Shown: piece by piece, positions 60,081 to 64,000 of the stretch
Position numbering within the stretch: the first letter of the stretch is position 1
How the letters are laid out: each line of letters begins with the position of its first letter
Origin: Phycisphaerales bacterium
GTDB lineage: Bacteria; Planctomycetota; Phycisphaerae; Sedimentisphaerales; Anaerobacaceae
Reading direction: 5' to 3'
Assembly: GCA_003170415.1 (NCBI GenBank)
Contig: PMZJ01000027.1
Coordinates: 62,001 to 126,000 of the forward strand
DNA length: 64,000 nucleotides
Translations under genes and position numbers: made by a program
Notes under the pieces: generated by a model
What the model saw: the letters and a program-made list of their open reading frames with translations, nothing else
Told to the model about the DNA's origin: nothing
Databases searched by the model: none

Positions 60081-61598
60081 TCATTTAGCGCTGTAAACCA
60101 ATTTTATTTTTGATAGCTGCATAAACAGCCACGTCCTCGTTACGGGGGTTATAATCGCTGTTATTCCGAGTGTTAAGGCCGAAATGACAATTAAATTTAG
60201 CAACATCATAAATTGAGACATCGGTCCGTTAATAAGCATTCGACCAAGACCGGCGACAACTATACACACAATAAGCGGAAGGCATACATCCTGCAAATAC
60301 CATCGCCATTTTTCTTTACGCAATAATCGAAGGTGCATTACTGGAATTTCAAAAAGGACATAGCCCAAATTTAAAATAAACCATACGCTGGCTGCACCCA
60401 CAACTCCATAGTGCGTAGCCATATAAATCATTAGAGGCACAACCAGAATCACGGCAATAACATTTGCAAAAAATGATAAACTGGTCCAGCCAAATGCAAA
60501 TTGCAGGGCACAGGGGAAATACGTTAATCCGTTAAGTGCCGTTCCACAAATCAGAACACTTACAATGAGATGGGTGTTCTCTGCCGTTGTTGGGTTCTGT
60601 GTCCATAAAAGGAGGATATCGTTGGAAAACAAAGCTATAACGATGGCGGCAGGTAGAATCAAAACCGACATAAACTGGCAGCTTTCATGATAGAGTCGTT
60701 TCAGTTCGTCCTGGTCGTTAATAGAAACCAATTGCGTCAATCTCGGATAAATACTGCTAAATACAGGCGTGAAAAGGCCGGCAATGCTCGCCGCTACTGT
60801 CGAAGCAAGAGCGTAATAACCGAACATTTTAAGCGGGAGTATCGTGCTTAATATTATCTTGTCTGATTGAGTAAGAATTAATGCCAGTATCGTTATGCCA
60901 CCCATTCCTGCACTAAACTTCCAAATCCCCTCGAGCAGTTGCTTTTGGAAAATCGCTTTGTTGCCGCGAAACGAGAGTCGGCGCTTAAGAAACATCGCCA
61001 AAAGAAATGTATTTAGTATGCTGATGACGATTTGCCATATAAAAAAGGCCTGAATTGTCGGGGAAACCAGCCACAAAATCAGGACGGCGCCGACGCCTCG
61101 CAGTGTGCTTGTGCCGATAATAATCGCGTTAAGCAGAACCTGCCGTTGTAACCCCATCAGCCCTCCGGAGTAAAATCCGATAGGCATCTGGAGGGCTGTT
61201 GCCAATCCCATCATTAAAAGCGCTTGTGCGACGGTTGTGCCGGATAACTGCTCTGCTTTAACCCAGTGGTGCGCAATAACCGGTGATAATAGCACCACGA
61301 TAATCCCGGCAAACACGGCGACGCTCCAATAAATAATTTCCAGTGTCCGGACAAGATTACGCATTTCATGTTCCCGACCTTCCAATGCTGACAGCCGCGC
61401 CATTTCACGATTCAGTGTATTGCTCATACCAAGGTCTAAAATGCCGGACATGGCCTGTAGCGTAAAAAAAATACCAATCAGCCCCCAGGCCTCCATCCCA
61501 AGAAATTTCATGTAAAACGGGAAAAAAATCAGTCCAATCAGGTTCTGCCACATATTCCCGGCAAAATTAGCAACCATGTTTTTCTTTATAAGTTTCAT
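60081..61598 (-). CDS. Polysaccharide flippase (Wzx/MATE-like)
   Basis: 505 residues with about 12-14 membrane helices, beginning MKLIKKNMVANFAGNMWQNLIGLIFFPFYMKFLG. This is typical of the MOP exporter superfamily (Wzx). It would move lipid-linked oligosaccharide units across the inner membrane. It heads the minus-strand half of the locus. No Wzy-like polymerase was recognised with confidence. Confidence 0.85.
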   Translation of the reverse strand: MKLIKKNMVANFAGNMWQNLIGLIFFPFYMKFLGMEAWGLIGIFFTLQAMSGILDLGMSNTLNREMARLSALEGREHEMRNLVRTLEIIYWSVAVFAGIIVVLLSPVIAHHWVKAEQLSGTTVAQALLMMGLATALQMPIGFYSGGLMGLQRQVLLNAIIIGTSTLRGVGAVLILWLVSPTIQAFFIWQIVISILNTFLLAMFLKRRLSFRGNKAIFQKQLLEGIWKFSAGMGGITILALILTQSDKIILSTILPLKMFGYYALASTVAASIAGLFTPVFSSIYPRLTQLVSINDQDELKRLYHESCQFMSVLILPAAIVIALFSNDILLLWTQNPTTAENTHLIVSVLICGTALNGLTYFPCALQFAFGWTSLSFFANVIAVILVVPLMIYMATHYGVVGAASVWFILNLGYVLFEIPVMHLRLLRKEKWRWYLQDVCLPLIVCIVVAGLGRMLINGPMSQFMMLLNLIVISALTLGITAIITPVTRTWLFMQLSKIKLVYSAK

Positions 61599-61760
61599 CG
61601 ATTATCTGCCGTTGGCTTCCATCGGTTTTTTTGGGACTCCGTCTTCATGAGACGAGCTCAATTATAAACGAAACATCAGGACGGGCTTTGCCCTGAAATA
61701 CGCCTTTATTATAACAACACGGGCCGGATACGCCATAACCGTTACAAACGCGGGGCCGTG

Positions 61761-63101
61761 TCAGCGGAGAGGAAATTCGTTAGCCAGGTCTTTTGCCTGG
61801 CCCCTGACATGGTCTGCAACCGATTGGTCGATTGCGTGACCTGAGGACTTCAAATTGCTCAGCACCGTATCGACCAGCTCGGCTATCAGGTCGATTTCAG
61901 CCGTGCCCATACCATTTTTCGTAATAATAGGTGTGCCTAATCGTATGCCGCTTGGGCCATTAGGGTTATCATCATAAGGCAAAAGCATCTTATCGACGAC
62001 TATGCCGCAGCGTTCGAGGCATTGTTGGGCGCTGAGTCCCGTGAGATGAGACGAGTTGTCGGCAATGTTGACAAGCATCAGGTGATTGTCGGTCCCGCCG
62101 GTAAGAACGTTGTATCCTTTTCGCAGCAATATGCTCGCCAGCCGTTTTGAGTTTTCAACCACCTTAACCTGCCTCGCTTTATATTCTTCCGATAAGGCCT
62201 CTTTGAAAAATACCGCCTTGGCGGCGATATTGCTGAAATATGGTGTCCCCTGAATGCCGGGGAACGTCGTTTTTTCTATCAACTGCCACAATTGTGTTTC
62301 TCCGCTCGCTGTTTTAATCCTGCGGTCGTAATCCTTGCCCGACAAAATCAGCCCGCCCCTCGGCCCGCCGGGCTTATAAGTGCTCGTTGTCGTAACGTGA
62401 GCATAATCGATGGGCGATGCGTGAACTCCTCCCATAACCAGCGCCGACAAATGCGAAATATCCGCGAGCAATAACGCTCCCGCCTCGTCGGCGATTTGCC
62501 TGAACTTGGCGAAGTCGATTGCGCGGGGATATGCGCTTGCCCCGCATATAATCAATTTTGGCCCGAATCGCCTCGCCTGCTTTCGTATTTCGTCATAGTC
62601 CAGAAGAAACGTGTCCCGGTTAACGTGATAACTTTCAATCTCGAAAAATCTTGCGGTGATTGAATCTATAAAGCCGTGTGAATAGTGTCCGCCGTGGCTC
62701 GTCGCCATACTCAGTATCTTGTCGCCCGGCCTGAGCAGGGCGGTTATTACGATTTGATTCGCCGTCGTTCCCGAATGCGGCTGGACGTTGGCGTATTTGG
62801 CGCAGAATGCCCGTTTGGCTCGCTCGATGGCCAGCCCCTCGACCTCGTCCATCACGCTGCTGCCGCCGTGAAGCCGGGCCGCGGGGAATCCCTCACAGGT
62901 CTTGTTTTGCAGGATTGAACCGAGTGCCGCCAGTGCTGCCCGCGAACACTGATTTTCCGCCGCCAAAAGCTGTATCGTATCCTGCAATCGCTCGTATTCC
63001 TTCGCTATCAGCTTGTGGACTTCGGGGTCAAACTGTATCAGCGCCGCCTGCAGGTTGTCGTGATATGCCTCCGATGTTAGCTTCTCAAGCGTCATTGTCA
63101 T
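61761..63101 (-). CDS. Divergent serine hydroxymethyltransferase family protein
   Basis: 446 residues of the PLP fold type I SHMT family. The PLP lysine is K243 in TTSTYKPGGPRGG; D214 and H217 (ADISH) are conserved. In the segment NKTCEGFPAARLHGG (66-80) the usual N-K-Y-A-E-G-Y-P-x-K-R-Y-Y-G-G tyrosines are all lost (Y to T, F, L, H), while Glu70 remains. Canonical GlyA uses these tyrosines in substrate binding. It may act on another aldol substrate. It is next to the polysaccharide locus; whether it belongs to it is unclear. GAAAGGA lies before the start. Confidence 0.8.
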   Translation of the reverse strand: MTMTLEKLTSEAYHDNLQAALIQFDPEVHKLIAKEYERLQDTIQLLAAENQCSRAALAALGSILQNKTCEGFPAARLHGGSSVMDEVEGLAIERAKRAFCAKYANVQPHSGTTANQIVITALLRPGDKILSMATSHGGHYSHGFIDSITARFFEIESYHVNRDTFLLDYDEIRKQARRFGPKLIICGASAYPRAIDFAKFRQIADEAGALLLADISHLSALVMGGVHASPIDYAHVTTTSTYKPGGPRGGLILSGKDYDRRIKTASGETQLWQLIEKTTFPGIQGTPYFSNIAAKAVFFKEALSEEYKARQVKVVENSKRLASILLRKGYNVLTGGTDNHLMLVNIADNSSHLTGLSAQQCLERCGIVVDKMLLPYDDNPNGPSGIRLGTPIITKNGMGTAEIDLIAELVDTVLSNLKSSGHAIDQSVADHVRGQAKDLANEFPLR

Positions 63102-63120
63102 TACCAGAATCCTTTCTGAT

Positions 63121-64000
63121 TTACAAATTAATCTTTTCGAGAATCAGGCGCAATATATCATTGAATGTTACATACAGCATAAGCGAGCCGACCAGCCCCC
63201 AGGCCACGTAGGCAATAATTTCCTGTGTTCGCATGCTTATCGCCGAACCTTTGATTTTCTCGACCAGCAGCAGCACCGTCAGCCCGCCGTCAAATGGCGG
63301 CAGCGGCAGGAAATTCAGCACCGCGATGGATGCGCTTATAAGGCCGAGGAAATAAATGTAATAAATGAACGGTTGCGCCGCGACGATGCGGTAGCTGAAC
63401 GTCAGGATACCCACCGGCCCCATGAGCTGCTTGGGGCTTACAAGCCCGCCCACCAGTCGATGCAAAGTAACATACGTCTGAATGATAAACGTCTTTGTGC
63501 GTTTGTATCCCATCCGTATCGCGTCAACAGGCCCGTCGGCTTTGTACAGCCGTTCCAGCTCCGCAAACGGCACTGGCTGCTCGACGAAAGCGTATGCGGT
63601 GACAACATCCTTTTTCTCGCCGACGTCAATGATCGTGTTGCCGGCCGTCTGTGCGTCAAGCCGCCAGTCAATCGTAACTCGCTGGCCTGAGTTCTGCTTC
63701 AACAGGCGTGCAACATCGTAAAAACTGGACACTTCAACACCATCGACGGCGGTTATTGTCGCACCACGAGGAATTGCAGGCGGATTAGGACGCCGTTCGG
63801 TCGCGATGGTCTTGGCGACTACCGGATGCTCCGTATCAAGTTCAGGCAGTATACCTATGACCACCCGGTTGGAATCCGATTCCTTCCGGGGAATCACCGA
63901 CACGGTCAGACGCTTCTCAATGCCATTGGCGTCCGTGCGAAGAACCGTAACCGCAAGGTCGTTGTTTTCGTGTGCCGTGGTAATCTCTCGCATCTCGGTA
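63121..64000 (-). CDS. RseP-type intramembrane protease, C-terminal part (cut by window edge)
   Basis: The reading frame is open to the edge; about 293 residues are seen. They hold a PDZ domain (PPAIPRGATITAVDGVEVSSFYDVARLL), the VGILTFSYRIVA region and the M50 C-terminal box NFLPLPPFDGG, with the last membrane helices after it. The N-terminal HExxH zinc site would lie beyond the window. RseP cuts membrane anti-sigma factors and leftover signal peptides. Confidence 0.8.
   Translation of the reverse strand, partial: TEMREITTAHENNDLAVTVLRTDANGIEKRLTVSVIPRKESDSNRVVIGILPELDTEHPVVAKTIATERRPNPPAIPRGATITAVDGVEVSSFYDVARLLKQNSGQRVTIDWRLDAQTAGNTIIDVGEKKDVVTAYAFVEQPVPFAELERLYKADGPVDAIRMGYKRTKTFIIQTYVTLHRLVGGLVSPKQLMGPVGILTFSYRIVAAQPFIYYIYFLGLISASIAVLNFLPLPPFDGGLTVLLLVEKIKGSAISMRTQEIIAYVAWGLVGSLMLYVTFNDILRLILEKINL

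Overview
The window looks like a chromosomal piece of a Gram-negative-type bacterium with moderately high GC. Planctomycetota, class Phycisphaerae or a close relative, is my best guess, inferred from gene content and protein style: an exosortase/EPS operon, a signal peptidase I carrying a large insertion, a GH130 enzyme, ParB with parS sites, and abundant short word-like dispersed repeats. No rRNA, tRNA or CRISPR array was seen.

Layout. 1-5 kb: start of a Tat-signal protein (cut by the edge), a GlcD/GlpC-type FAD and Fe-S oxidoreductase, an MlaE/MlaF lipid-transport pair, and a PEGA lipoprotein. 5.3-17.1 kb: one long minus-strand operon for exopolysaccharide export and exosortase (wza-like, exosortase, EpsI, a 1649-residue TPR protein, a Wzc-like tyrosine kinase, an NDP-sugar epimerase), preceded by a leader that can fold. 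17.5-26.4 kb: housekeeping genes (purL, tyrA, accA, a DksA-like protein, dtd) interrupted at 20.5-22.5 kb by an AT-rich three-gene HNH island and repeat-rich DNA. 26.4-31.9 kb: two parS sites, parB, a secreted protein of unknown function, signal peptidase I and GH130. 31.9-38 kb: a vitamin B12/siderophore-type ABC importer behind mutL, and gpmI. 38-40.8 kb: an AT-rich AbiE-type toxin-antitoxin pair arranged tail to tail, with three perfect palindromes upstream of the antitoxin. 40.9-61.6 kb: a polysaccharide locus with glycosyltransferases, GT39-type and YfhO-type membrane proteins, a deacetylase, an asparagine synthase, methyltransferases and a flippase. 61.8-64 kb: an unusual SHMT-family protein and an RseP-type protease cut by the edge.

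How it fits together. Two polysaccharide regions dominate. The first has the export, chain-length and sorting machinery. The second supplies lipid-linked sugar assembly (GT2/GT39), tailoring (deacetylase, AsnB, C-methyltransferase, epimerase) and a flippase.

Most notable signals. (1) Short palindromic or periodic repeats sit in frame inside three conserved genes (purL, dtd, mutL), resembling the behaviour of Rickettsia palindromic elements; other tracts form gene junctions and N-termini. (2) The convergent AbiE pair has 28, 36 and 28 bp palindromes sharing a core, one overlapping a promoter-like sequence. (3) A roughly 110 bp dispersed element occurs at 20.6 and 40.7 kb with a covarying stem. 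(4) A cloverleaf-like intergenic element lies at 20.8 kb. (5) The SHMT-family protein has lost several conserved tyrosines. (6) The signal peptidase contains a zinc ribbon.
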